Assembly: GCF_002865645.1 (NCBI RefSeq)
Contig: NW_020194519.1
Location: 493,542 to 557,541, forward strand
DNA from: Hyaloscypha bicolor E
Taxonomy: Eukaryota > Ascomycota > Leotiomycetes > Helotiales > Hyaloscyphaceae
Length of the DNA stretch: 64,000 bases
Direction of reading: 5' to 3'
Below, in pieces: positions 10,601-23,656 of the stretch. The notes under the pieces are model-generated. The model saw nothing but the letters and a program-made list of their open reading frames with translations. It was not told the DNA's origin and made no database searches. The position numbers and the translations under genes are program-made. Within the stretch, counting starts at the first letter, position 1. The number at the start of each line of letters is the position of its first letter.

Positions 10601-12440
10601 TTTAGAATACTAGCCAGAATATAATAATCCTACTAATAGGCTATTAAAAAGGCTAGACTTTATAATAAATATAAATAAAGATATTTTACTATTTATACTT
10701 TATAATAAGCTATAAAATATAAAATAGAGAGCCCTATAAATAGTAATAATAGGATATTATACTATTTCTATAATACCGTAATTTAAGGCCTAAAAGAAAG
10801 GAAATAGGTATTTCTTAATTAGTAAAATACTAAGAAATTCTAAAAAAGAAGTCTATTTTAGTAATAAAATAATACCGGAAATATTACTATTTAAGTCTAT
10901 TATTAGTATAGCTAGTTATAAATAGTATATACTACGGATTCTAGCTATATAAGTAGCTAGGTCCGAAATAGTATATAAGAAAGATAAAGAAATACTATTT
11001 AAACTATTATTATAGTACTAAAGACTTAATCTATTAGTATAATACTAGTAATATAAATAGTTCTTAAAAGAAACCTTTACTAGAGCTATTAAAACTTAAA
11101 ACTTAATATATCTAGATTATTAAAATATCGGAATATTATCTATATACTAAATAAGCTAGCTCTTAAAGAAAAATTACTATAAGCTAACTATAATAACCTT
11201 ATAAGTAGGCATTTTAGTACTAGTAAAATATTAGAGATTTTCTAGAGAAAATACTTCTAATAAAGTATAAAAAAGAATATAAAAGACTATATTAGAACTT
11301 GTCCTATATATTAATAAACTAAGGTAAAAAAATATCTATTATATAATATATTTAATTTATTTCTTTTTTTTTTAAGCTATAATAAGAAATTATTATAAAC
11401 TTTATTACGGAATTACTTTTTTCTAGGTTTTATAATAAAGTATATAATTCTATATTTATTATTATTAATAGATATATAAAAATAATATAATATATTTTAA
11501 TTACTAAGGAAATTTCGGCTCCTGAATTAATAGAGCTATTTATATATTATATTATTAAAGACTTTAGTATATTTATAGGTATAATCTCTAATAAAAGATC
11601 TATTTTTATAAATAAGTTCTAGTTAAGTCTATATTTTTACTTAAAGGTTTAATAATAGCTAAATATAGTATTTTATCTATAAACTAATAAATAAATAGAA
11701 AATCTAAACCAAACTCTAGAATAGTATTTAAGGTACTATATTAGTTACTAGTAAGATAACTAGGTAATAAAGCTTACTTTTATAGAATTTATATATAATA
11801 ACTTTATATATTTAATAATAGGAATTTCTCTATTTTATATATTATATAAATTCTATTCTAATATTAAATTATATATTAAAAATAATATTCTAGAAAGAGA
11901 AATACTAGTAATATAGGAAAGAATATAGAGAATTTAAGTAAAACGGGAAGTACTAGAAAAGTAATAATAAGAAGTAATAAATATATAGAAAAAGTACTAT
12001 AATAAGAAATATATTAATAAGGAATTTAATATATATAATAAAGTTATACTTTATATAAAGAATATTTAATAGCTATAACCTAGTATAAAGCTAGTAAATA
12101 AATATCTCGGCCCTTTTAAAGTTCTAGAAATTATAGAAATATATAAATAAATATATTATTTAGAATTATTATTATTATATTAGATCTATAATATTTTCTA
12201 TATTTCTTTCTTAGAACTATAATATCCGCAAGCTAGTATTATAATAGAACCAGAACTAGTTAAGATTAAGGATAAAAAAGAATTTGAGATAGAATCTATT
12301 ATAGCCTATAAAAAAAGCAGAAAAAAAAGAAAATATTTTATTTATTAGAAGAGCTATTTATTAGTAAATAATATATAGAAATTACTAAATAATCTGAAAA
12401 ATATAGCTCAAGAATTATAAAAATACTTGAAAAAAAGTAA
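7660..12440 (+). pseudogene. Gag-pol remnant of gypsy copy A
   Basis: No open frame survives, but domain fragments appear in order. Gag-like sequence lies at about 7.66-8.65 kb. Reverse transcriptase lies at about 9.43-10.0 kb, with YRNLNRI followed by ISKTINRLYKAKIYIKLNL around 9.54-9.65 kb. The RT/RNase H junction at about 10.0-10.35 kb carries IQVFLGFTNFY. Integrase lies at about 11.4-11.82 kb (IIINRYIKI, ISAPELIELF, ENLNQTLE, LRYYISY). A chromodomain-like tail lies at about 12.30-12.43 kb (KKRKYFIY and NIAQEL). Stops are TAA/TAG where the family has Gln or Trp, as expected from RIP of CAA, CAG and TGG. The element cannot encode its own proteins. Confidence 0.8.
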
Positions 12441-13861
12441 TATTATAATACTATTAGCTAAATAGAAATATAAAAGATAAATACTTTTATTAGGAAACTA
12501 TTAAAAACTATATATTTATTCTTAGAAAAACTATATAAAAATTATTAAGAATTCCAAAAACTCTAATTTCTATATCCTATAAATATCCTATTTTTATAAT
12601 TACTTTCTATTATTCTTATTATTATTCTTATTAGGATTCTCTCGAGAAATAAGTAATAAATTAGCCTATAAAGCTATTAGCTATTAGTAAGAAATAAGAA
12701 AGAAGTAAGCTTATTTAATACTAAAAAAATATTAACTATATTATTAAAAGTACTTTATATTTATATTAAGCTAATAAGAATTACTTAACCTATTTCTTGA
12801 ATTATTAGGGGAATCTATTAGCCTTAAATAATAGCTTTAATATAAGAAATATATACTATTTAGTATAAAAGAAAAGTAATAATAGTCTTTTTTCTTTTAG
12901 GTAAAGAATAAGAAAAATACTTATATATATTAATAGCTTAAAAAAAGTAATTTAATTATATTATATATATTTAAGAAATCTTAAATAATATTAGAATAGG
13001 AAATTTTTTTTTTATAACTTATAGGATTATATTTCTTATTCTTAAAGTAATAGTAATTATATATTAAGTAATTATTATTCTTAATATAAGTAAGGTTAAG
13101 AAACTTAGTAATATTCTTGAAATATTAAAGATAATAAAAGCAAATTAAGAATATAGAAATATTAGTTAAATAAGTAATAATAGACTAATAAGTACTAAAA
13201 GAAGTATTTATCTTAATAAATAAAGAAGTAAAAAAGGGAATTAGAAAAGAACTTAAATAAAACTTAAATAAGACTTAAATAAAGCTTAAAAAAGCTTAAA
13301 GAAGCTTAAAAAAGGCTTAAAAAAAAAGATAAGAAATAAAAAAAAGCTAAATATAATATTATAGTTAAGAAAAAAAAAGGTTAATTAGTAAAAAAAGAGA
13401 GGCCTTTTTATAATACTTTTTCCCTAAATAGTAATTATAAATTCGGAACTAGCTTTATATTAGAAATACCTAGAAAATTTCAAAAAAGGAATTTATAAAT
13501 AAACTAGAAAATCAGATTAACTTTTCTAAGCTCTTAGGCCTATAAAGTAATAATTTATTTATAAATAAAGGCTAAGTTAGAATTTATAAACTAATTAGAA
13601 AACCGGAAGAGCTTCCTATTTAATAATATATACTATATTTATATTATCTTTATAAGAGGGAATTACTAAAAGTAATTTATAAATTAGCTAGGTAGAGTTA
13701 GTAAATTATATTCTTAAGTTTATTATCTAGTATAATAATAAAGTAATTATAGGGAATCTTTAGAAAGAACTAATAATTAGAAAGATTTCCGGGAATTATT
13801 TATAAAGCTATTTATAGTTCTTTTAGGCCTTTTGGGAATAAGGGCCTAGAGAAGAAATTAA

Positions 13862-14139
13862 TATAATAGATATATATAATAATATATAAATAAGTATTAG
13901 ATATTATAAATCTAGTTTCCTATTTTAGATAAAGCTTATAATTAGAATTATATAAATTATATAAAATTATATTTCCTAGTTAAGTAAAGTATTTTATAGG
14001 CTTAGCTAAGTACTAGGAAATATATAAAGAAATACTCCTAGTTTTAGAAAGGGATATTAATTAGTTTTTTATTAGAATTAATTCTTGAAATTAGTTATAC
14101 TTATAAGTATTATTCTATAGCTTATTTACCTTAATTACG
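13862..14139 (+). repeat. 3' LTR of gypsy copy A
   Basis: Aligns base for base with the 5' LTR start at 7136 after allowing C-to-T/G-to-A changes, and is about 18 bp shorter because of a gap in the middle (the repeated CGGAATCGTACGG stretch of the 5' LTR). Strongly RIP-mutated. The downstream end is set where similarity stops near TTAATTAC. Confidence 0.75.
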
Positions 14140-14385
14140 TGCCTTATAAAAGAAAAAGGAAAGAAAGAAAAAGAAAAGAAATAAAAGAAGAGAAATACTA
14201 GCTAGCTAAGTAAAACCAGTTATATAATAGCTATTCCTATAAAACCCTTAGCTAGTATTACTATAAGATTTTAGTTCAAAAATTATATTAAGAATAATTA
14301 CTATTTTCGAATTTATATATATTAAAACTTAAGTTTTTAAACTAAATTAAGATATTATTTCTTAACTTTTAATTTTTTAAATAAT

Positions 14386-14481
14386 TAAAATAAAGATTTA
14401 GTAAAATAAAGATTTAGTAAAATAAAGATTTAGTAAAATAAAGATTTAGTAAAATAAAGATTTAGTAAAATAAAGATTTAC
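14386..14481. repeat. 16-bp minisatellite, unit GATTTAGTAAAATAAA, about 6 copies
   Basis: Near-perfect tandem copies of a 16-bp unit read directly from the sequence; the last copy diverges (GATTTACAAAATT). The core GATTTAG and the period are shared with the array at 15277-15502. Confidence 0.9.
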
Positions 14482-15276
14482 AAAATTCCTTTAATAAATA
14501 TTTCGATAAATATCAAGAGAAAATCCGGAGAATCTTTATTTCCCGGTCTTTTTCTCAATCTATATTATTCTATATATATATATTAGTTATATTAAAATTT
14601 TATCCATATATCTATAATATCTAGATCAAAGGATAAAATGCCATTTCGAATATTATATCTTATATATTCCATCTAATTCTTAATATACTTAATATATTCT
14701 AATTATAAAGGATCAATTTATTTCATGAAATATCCGAATTAATTCATAATCCTTTATATATCCCTTTATAAAGATCGAATTTTTCCTATAATTAATCAAA
14801 AAATAATCTTAATTAAGAACTTTAATCAATATAAATATTCATAATAAATATCGAATAAATAGAATTGATAAATATTATAATGAAATATAGATAATTCATA
14901 GAATATTATTAGAAATTTATAAATATATTAAATATTAAATAAATATAATGAAAAAAAAAGAAAAATAAGAATCTTTAATTGATTAAAGTAAAAGATTAAG
15001 ATATAGAATAAGAATATATAATATTAAAGTATAATATTTTCGGATAAAAAAAGATATATAATAATGAATAAAATAAAAATAATATAATATGAAATCATTT
15101 ATTAAATTATTGAAAATATATTAGATCAATATATTATGAAATATATATTGAATTATATATCGATCATGAAAATCGAATCATTTATCGGAAATTAAATTAA
15201 ATTCGAAAAAATATATTATATTTTCTTAAAAAGAAAAAAAATATATTTTTTCAAAAAATTATTAAATTTTTAAAAA

Positions 15277-15502
15277 TGATTTAGAAATAAATGATTTAGA
15301 AATAAAATGATTTAGAAATAAAATGATTTGAAATAAAATGATTTAGAAATAAAAATGATTTAGAAATAAAATGATTTAGAAATAAAATGATTTAGAAATA
15401 AAATGATTTAGAAAATAAAATGATTTAGAAATAAAATGATTTAGAAATAAAATGATTTAGAAATAAAATGATTTAGAAATAAAATGATTTAGAAATAAAA
15501 TG
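15277..15502. repeat. 16-bp minisatellite, unit GATTTAGAAATAAAAT, about 14 copies, truncated by the gap
   Basis: Tandem copies with occasional 1-bp length changes run straight into the N run, so the real array is longer and probably caused the assembly break. Confidence 0.9.
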
Positions 15503-15689
15503 NNNNNNNNNNNNNNNNNNNNNNNNNNNNNNNNNNNNNNNNNNNNNNNNNNNNNNNNNNNNNNNNNNNNNNNNNNNNNNNNNNNNNNNNNNNNNNNNNN
15601 NNNNNNNNNNNNNNNNNNNNNNNNNNNNNNNNNNNNNNNNNNNNNNNNNNNNNNNNNNNNNNNNNNNNNNNNNNNNNNNNNNNNNNNNN
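15503..15689. other. Assembly gap (187 N)
   Basis: Run of N. It begins inside the minisatellite and ends inside gypsy copy B, so the missing sequence must include the end of the array and the 3' LTR plus 3' end of copy B; the true length is likely larger than shown. Confidence 0.95.
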
Positions 15690-18600
15690 TAATTACTATT
15701 ATTTTAAGAATAAGAAATATAATTCTATAAGTTATAATTTCTTTTATTTATTTCTTATTCTAATATTATTTAAGATTTCTTAAGTATATATAATATAATT
15801 AAACTACTTTCTTTAAGCTATTAATATATATAAGTATTTTTATTATTCTTTATCTAAAAAAGAGAAAGCTATTACTATTTTTCTTCTATACTAAATAGTA
15901 TATATTTCTTATATTAAAGCTATTATTAGAGGCTAATAAATTCCTCTAATAATTCAAGAAATAAGTTAAGTAATTCTTACTAGCTTAATATAAATATAAA
16001 ATACTCTTAATAATATAATTAATATTCTTTAATATTAAATAAGCTTATTTCTTTCTTATTTCTTACTAATAGCTAATAGCTTTATAGGCTAATTTATTAC
16101 TTATTTCTTAAGAAAATCCTAATAAGAATAATAATAAAAATAATAGAAAATAGTTATAAAAATAAGATATTTATAGAATATAGAAATTAAAGTTTTTAAA
16201 ATTCTTAATAATTTTTATATAGTTTTTCCAAAAATAAATATATAGTTTTTAATAGTTTCCTAATAAAAGCATTTATTTTTTGCGTTTCTATTTAGCTAAT
16301 AGTATTATAATATTACTCTTTTTTAAGTATTTTTATAATTCTTGAGCTATATTCTTTAGATTACTTAGTAATTCCTATATATTATTTACTAGTAAATAGT
16401 TCTTTTAATAAATAAAATACTTTTTTCCTTTTCTATCTTTTCTATAAGCTATAATAGATTTTACTTCGAATTTTTCTTTATTCTTAATCTTAACTAGTTC
16501 TAGTTCTACTATAGTACTAGCTTACAAGTATTATAATTCTAAGAAAAAAACGTGAAAAATATTATAAATCTAATATAATAATAGTAATTTCAAATAATAT
16601 ACTTATTTATATATTTCTATAACTTCTAGAACTTTAAAGAAGCCAAGATATCTATTTATTAGCTTTATACTAGGTTATAGCTATTAAATATTCTTTATAT
16701 AAAACATAACTTTATTATATATATTAAATTTCTTATTAATATATTTCTTATTATAATACTTTTTTTATATATTTACTACTTTTTATTATTACTTCTCTAG
16801 TATTTTCTATTTTACTTAAATTCTTTATATTTTTTCTTATATTATTAATACTTCTTTTTCTGAAATATTATTCTTAATATATAGTTTAATACTAGAATAG
16901 AATTTATATAATATATAAAATAAAGAAATTCCTATTATTAAATATATAAAGTTATTATATATGAATTTTATAAAAATAAGCTTTATTACCTAGTTATTTT
17001 ACTAATAGCTAGTATAATACCTTAAGTACTATTTTAGAATTTAATTCAGATTCTTTATTTATTTATTAGTTTACGAATAAAATACTATATTTAGTTATTA
17101 TTATATCTTTAAATAGAAATATAAACTTAACTAGAACTTACTTATAAAAATAGATCTTTTATTAGAGATTATACTTGCAAGTATACTAAAGTCTTTAATA
17201 ATATAATATATAAATAGCTTTACTAACTCAGGAGCCGAGATTTCCTTAGTAATTAGAATATATTATATTATTTTTATATATTTATTAATAATAATAAATA
17301 TAGAATTATATATCTTACTATAAAACCTAAAAGAAAATAGCCTTATAATAAAGTCTATAGTAATTTCTTGCTATAGCTTAGAAGAAAAGAGAAATAAACT
17401 AAATATATTATATAATAGATATCTTTTTACCTTAGTTTATTAATATATAGGACAAGTTCTAATATAGTCTTTTATATTCTTTTTTATACTTTACTAGAAA
17501 TATTTCTTTTAGAAAATCTCTAATATCTTATTAGTACTAAAATACCTATTTATAAAATTATTATAATTAGCTTATAGTAATTCTTTTTTAAGAGCCGGCT
17601 TATTTAGTATATAGATAATATCCTAATATCTTAATAACCCAGATATATTAAGTTCCCAAGTCTTAATAGCTCTAGTAAAAGTCTTTTTTAAGAACTATTT
17701 ATATTACTAGTATTATATTAATAGATTAAGCCTTTAGTACTATAATAATAGTTTAAGTAGTATTTCTTTATCTTTCTTATATACTATTTCGGACCTAGTT
17801 ACTTATATAACTAGAATTCATAGTATATACTATTTATAACTAGCTATATTAATAATAGACTTAAATAGTAATATTTCTAGTACTATTTTATTACTAAAAT
17901 AGACTTCTTTTTCAGAATTCCTTAGTATTTTACTAATTAAGAAATACCTATTTTCTTTCTTTTAGGCCTTAAATTATAGTATTATAGAAATAGTATAATA
18001 TCCTATTACTACTATTTATAAGGCTCTCTATTTTATATTCTATAGCTTATTATAAAATATAAATAATAAAATATCTTTATTTATATTTATTATAAAATCT
18101 AGCCTTCTTAATAGCCTATTAGTAGGGTTATTATATTCTGGCTAGTATTCTAAAACAAAATTAAAAATAGCTAGCTTCTCTACCTATCTTATTTATTAAC
18201 TATTTAGTTTTCTTTTAATTATAAAGTATTTTAAGTTATTATAATTTATCTTAATAATAATAATATACCGGATATATACTAGGTAATATTACTAGATATA
18301 AAATACCAGAATAATAGTTAAGAATTTAGAATTATATATTTTATATTTATTTTTAATTATAGTTATTTTCTTTAAATAAAAAATAATAGAATATTACCTG
18401 GCTTCTATTCTTTTACTAAAGAGCTAGGAAATTATACCTATAATTATAAATCCTAAAGTATCTATTTTTATATAAATCTTTAAGGCTAGATTAAAATAAT
18501 AAAGAATTAGTACTATTATAAATATAATTTATAACTTCTTAAAAGCCTTATTTACTTTATTTATCTAGCTAAAATAATATTATAGATTTCTACTAGTTTT

Positions 18601-21600
18601 TAATAAATTAGTTAATTCTTTTATTATTCTAAAGTATTTATAAATAAACCTTTAGTAAAAGTTAGTAAAACTCAGAAATATTTAGACTTCTCGAATATTA
18701 TTTTTTAAAGCCGGCTATTTCCTAATAGCTATAATCTTACTAGCTTTTATTTCTATATTATCTAGGCTAATTATAAACTTTAGGAACTCTATTCTTTTTA
18801 TATTAAACTCGCATTTTACTAAGTTTATAAAAAGCTAGTATTATTATAACTACTCGAGTATATATTAGACTATTACTATATATTATTCTAGATTCTCTAA
18901 ATAAATTAAAATATTATTCAGATAAACTATATAAATAATATTTATAAGGCCTACTAGTATATAGTTAATATATATCTGAAATATTACTAGAGTATTAAAT
19001 AATTTAAAGAATATAATATAGTACTTAAAATATTTATAATATATTTAAAATACTATTTTCTACTTATTACTTTCTCGTATTTATAACTAATAGTAAGTAT
19101 TCTTTAAATCTAGCTTTATATATATCTTTATTTTATAAAGCCTATTTATAGTCTTACTAATAAGTAGTAATAGTATTTAGTTTTTAATAATAATCCTATT
19201 TAGATTCCGGTAATTAATATATAAATATAAACTATCTTTCTTTTTTAAAACAAATATAATTAGAATACTAGCTAGGCTAGTAAAATAATAGATCTATTTC
19301 TTTTCTAGGCTAGTATTAAGATATTCCCAAAGAACTTTAAGCTTTTTTTCTAATAAAGTATATATAAGATTATATAATAATTAGGACTCTAGTTTTAGAT
19401 CTATATAATACTTTATTATATAATAGTTAGGTAATATATTTATAGTCTCTATAAAGAATATTTAGAAAAGATTCTAATATTTCTTAGGAAATATAACTAT
19501 TTTATTAGTAATAATAGTAATAATTCTTTAGCTATTTATTATAGAATAAGTAATTAATAGAAAAATATATATCTTATACTTTATTATTTTAGTAAACTTC
19601 CTAGTATTTGGAACTTTAATTTTCTATAATTAAATCTAGTATTTCTATATTACTTTCCTAAAGAAAATTAGGAAATTAATCTAATAAAGCTATAGGAATC
19701 CAAGTATTATATTAATATAGTTTAGATTAAAATTATATAATATAAAGTATATATTAGCCTTTTTTTAGTTCCCTAGTATATTCTTAATAATAATTTTAAG
19801 AATATAATTTCTATATAAATAAATCCTTTTTTTTCTAGTAAAAATAAGAAAGTTACCCTTAATATTAATAAAATACTTATATTTAAAGCTAATTTTCTCT
19901 TTATATAATTAGCCTCTATATTTAAGTTTACTAATACTTTAATTCTTTACTTATTTTTTCTTATCTTAATAGTAATCTTAATTACTATTCTTGTTTTAGG
20001 GGCCTTATCTTTTATAATATAAATAAGTATAATTACTATAGGATATATCCGTTTCCTGGCTTTTTTAGTTCTAGGTACTTATATAATTTATAATTAGACT
20101 TATTATAGTTATAATAAGTCGATTTCCCTTAATTAAGGCAAGTAATAGTATAATAATCTTTTTTCTAGTAAGTAAAGCAAATTATACCTGATTTTATAAA
20201 TCCTAATACGGGTATTATATTAGATCTTATTATTATACTTTTATTATTCTGGTTTTATAAACTTTATAATAAAAATTTATTTCTTTTTTATTTCTCTTTA
20301 TTATCTTTTTTTTCTTTTTTCTTTTTTTTTTTTTTCTTTTTACTATTTTATTGGTTTATTATTATATTCCTATTAAATAAATAGGTTTAAATTATTCTTA
20401 ATTCTTATAGTAATAGAAATAAGCTTCTTTTTTTTTATAGAATATTTTCTTAATAATTAATCTTATTTCGGATCTCTTATTTTAAGCTACTAAATAAATT
20501 ATCCCGCTCTTATAGTAAACCCATATATCCTAAATTATCTAATAAGCTATTTAAGTAAAATATAAAGCTTTAAATACTTTAGCCTAGCTATTATTTAATA
20601 TTTTTAAACTTAGTAAAAGTATTATTATTATAGTTCTCTGAATTTAAGATAGAATTCTTTATAAATTTAATAAAGGTCTTCTAATCTATAATATTAATAC
20701 CTATTAATTACTTCTTATATTTCCAGATATTTCTGGCTATATTCTTAAAATAGGAAATATAATATATAATCTTTACTATATTAGTAATTTAGATAATTCT
20801 ACTATTTTTATATTATTTTAACTTTATTTAATAAAAAAAGTCCTAGGCTTTTTTAATATTCTTTTCCTAGTAAATAAGTAATTCTCGGATTTTTAGAGTT
20901 CTCTAAACTAAGAATACTACCAGAAATATAATAGATTCTATATTAGATATCTAAATATTTTTAAAATAATAGATCTAAGCTTCTAGCTTCTCTAGATTTT
21001 CTTTCTATTATATCTCTATTTCTAACTTAGTAATATAATAGTAAGCTACTATTAATTTCTCTATTATTATTATCTTACTTACTAGTTCTAGGAATATCTG
21101 AGTTTTATTTTCTTTTCTTAATTAGGTAATATAAAGAGTACTTAACTAGGTACTTCTCTAAATACCCGGTTAGATTACCCTAGTAATAGTAGAGGCACTT
21201 CTCTTAGTTAATACTTTAGCTATTAATATTTTGTCTATTAATAGCTTAATTACCTTATAATAAACTACTTCCCGAAAGTTAAATTAATTAGAATATAAGA
21301 TATTTAATAGCAAGGTAATATATAAATAGTTAAGATAAGTAAGCTATAAAGTAATACTTGCAAGTATAACTAATTCTAAGAATTAATTCTAATAAAAGAC
21401 TAATTAATGCCTCTTTCTAAAGCTAGGAGCATCTCCTTATATATTTCCTAGTATTTAGCCAAGCCTGCAAAGTACTTTACTTAACTAGGAAATATAATCT
21501 CATATAATTTATATAATTCCGATTATTTATATAATTCTAATTATAAGCTTTATCTAAAATAGGAAACTAGATCCATAATATCTAATACCTGTTTATATAC

Positions 21601-21620
21601 TATTATATATATCTATTATA
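15690..21620 (-). mobile_element. Ty3/gypsy chromovirus, copy B, inverted relative to copy A, 3' end lost in the gap
   Basis: Reverse complement of copy A throughout. The first 150 bases after the gap match about 12.9-13.06 kb of copy A, and 15.95-16.11 kb match 12.64-12.79 kb. The 5' LTR lies at the high-coordinate end. It is RIP-mutated at many different sites from copy A. Pol remnants are on the minus strand, with reverse transcriptase around 18.9-19.3 kb and integrase around 17.0-17.4 kb. The 3' LTR is not visible. Confidence 0.82.
21326..21620 (-). repeat. 5' LTR of gypsy copy B (295 bp)
   Basis: Reverse complement aligns with 7136-7430 with the same length. Partly RIP-mutated: it still has stretches such as CTAGGAGC and AAGCCTGCAAAG. 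It marks the outer edge of copy B. Confidence 0.75.
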
Positions 21621-22130
21621 ATTATTTAATAATATTATATAACTAATAAGAATAAAATCCTTATTATAATATTTCTCTTTAAATATTAAGAAATTAAAAA
21701 AAATCTAGCTTTAGCTTTAATTTAAAATATTTTTAATTCTATTTCTATTTTTATTTTTAATAATAAATTTTAAAAACTACTTTATATTAAATAATATTAT
21801 AAGTTATATATAATTAAATAATTAAAATAATAAAGTTTTATATATTATATTATAATATATAAATAAATAAAGAGGAAAGAGAGATATAGTATAAATAGCC
21901 AGAGCTTAAATATAGTAAATATAGTTACTATATAATATATTAATTATAAAATATATTAATTATAAAATATATTAATTATAAAATATTTTATTATCTTAAG
22001 AATTATAATATCTTATTACTAGAACTTGGTTCTTTAATTAATTATATAAGATTTTTATTTTCTTTCTATATTTTTATATATTTTTATTTATTGTTTATAA
22101 TAGCTAGATACTTAAAAGAATTATAAAGTA
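21621..22130. repeat. RIP-mutated AT-rich flank of the gypsy block
   Basis: TA-rich with repeated TATATTAATTATAAAA units near 21.94-21.98 kb; no gene. Normal composition returns at about 22.13 kb. Confidence 0.5.
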
Positions 22131-23656
22131 AACCAGAGCGGAAATATGAGAAATATATTGACCTTTAGTAAATTGAGATGTGAATAAATCAAAGCGAATT
22201 ACAATTTACTAGGAAATCTAGTCCTGTTGTAATATATACCTAGCATTAACTAGTTCTGAGGCATAGCCTAAATCAAACAGCGCCAAACTCCTGGTACCCA
22301 AAAATTCAAGCCTTCTGCTGCATACTAGGTAAACAACCAACATAGAGTACTCTATGTTTTTTGGACACCGCCCTCCTCCACTTTGCCTTTGGGCCTAAGC
22401 TATTAAAACGCAGAGTCGCGACATAAGTCCTTCCCTCCGTATCTGCCACATCTCTTGCTATAATGGGCGTCATGGCTGTAGGATAAGCTTGAGATCCGTT
22501 GGGGTTATATAGATCGAAGGTGGATTTGAAACGTGGAACTAGGACAGGGTGGCAATGTGTGACTAATGATAAGCCTAAGTTAGTTTAGATTCTTCAATGC
22601 CAGGTGTCTTGGAATGAAATGACTCACGGTCAAGATATTTCAGGGGCTGCAGGCTGAGATCTCGCAGATTCTCGTCCCAGAAAGGGGCGAGGCTGCGGGA
22701 AGATCCTGAGAAACATCCTCTAACCATTTTAAATCTGAAACGAAGGATTTGAATGAAGTGGATTAAATGCAAAGTCGGGTCTCGATGATAGAAAAGTAGC
22801 GGAGATAAGTCAAACCTCTTTATAATTCTTCAGGATAATGGCTGTCCAGCTGATGATGAGAAAATAGGTGTTGTCCTATATGGAAGCCGTGGCGCACTGT
22901 CAGGCTTTCTTTGGGCGACTAATTTGAAACCTTGGCCACCTGGCGTCATCATACTCGCCTGGCTGAAGCATGGATGTGACGCCTGTACGCACGGCATCAC
23001 TGTAATCGTTGTGGCGGACAGCTGCGATGCAGCCAATTCGATTGGAAGTTGGCACACCCTCAATCTTGAGCCGCTCAGCTGTTCATAGCCTTGCACACTT
23101 TTTTGGCCAATCTCTCATTTTCTTCCAATGTGAGCATTGCCATAATCAAGGGAATGTATGATATAAGAGAATGTAAGAAGAAGCAAAACTGTAGAGTTTC
23201 AATTGATTTTGTAAAGAGTTTCGTTGTGGAGTGACGAGGCTCCTGAAGTCTGCGCAGCCTCATTCAGCAACTTTGCTTGCTTTGTGTAACCACACCTCTT
23301 AACTTTGCTTCTTGAGAAAATCTCTGGGACAAACATTAGGGCCAACAAATTCAGGGCAAAACGAGACGCTATCCAGCCGCCCACGGGGCTTGGGAAGATT
23401 GTAGGGTTTCCTATTGGAAGCATGCACCACATACAGGCCGGCTGAAATTCTCAAATTGGCGACCGCCGACCTTCTTGTTTTGGGGCAGTTTCGCTAATAT
23501 CCTTCCAATTAGAGAGCAGAAATGTTCACCACTTACGCCCGGTCCGATGTTGGTTCATCAGTGATGCCCATCATAACCGCATCCGGTCCACACTCCTCGA
23601 CAATGAACACAATTCTGCAGGGATCATTTAACGCCCAATTACCAATATAACCAAGA
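22131..23656. other. Intergenic region between transposon block and patatin fusion
   Basis: Normal composition, only short minus-strand frames (22.5-23.7 kb) without recognisable domains or clear splice continuity. Presumably includes the promoter of the downstream gene. Confidence 0.45.

Larger units (their letters stand above)
7136..14139 (+). mobile_element. Ty3/gypsy chromovirus, copy A, full length, heavily RIP-mutated
   Basis: Two LTRs in direct orientation bracket a 6.4-kb interior. The 3' LTR differs from the 5' LTR almost only by C-to-T and G-to-A changes: across the first 40 bases every mismatch is of this type. The interior has almost no CA or TG dinucleotides. A plus-strand pol order of reverse transcriptase, RNase H, integrase and chromodomain can be followed through the stops, which defines the gypsy/chromovirus type. 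No target-site duplication could be confirmed because the 3' LTR end is ambiguous. Confidence 0.85.
14140..15502. other. AT-rich spacer between the inverted gypsy copies, not of RIP character
   Basis: Extremely AT-rich like the flanks, but from about 14.49 kb it contains many TGA, ATG, TCA and CAT words, i.e. CpA/TpG are kept, whereas they are almost absent in the adjoining gypsy copies. It carries two tandem arrays (14386-14481 and 15277-15502) and ends in an assembly gap. No gene, rRNA or tRNA seen. It may be an AT-rich satellite or an inserted AT-rich segment of other origin. Confidence 0.6.

Noticed and set aside
14490..15500. Mitochondrial DNA insertion
   Set aside because: Composition would allow it, but no mitochondrial gene, rRNA or tRNA fragment could be read; kept only as an open explanation of the AT-rich spacer.
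15277..15502. Regularly spaced short repeats resembling a CRISPR array
   Set aside because: The 16-bp units are contiguous with no unique spacers, in eukaryotic DNA; it is a minisatellite.
15500..15730. Open frame across the N gap
   Set aside because: It exists only because unknown bases are read as unknown residues.
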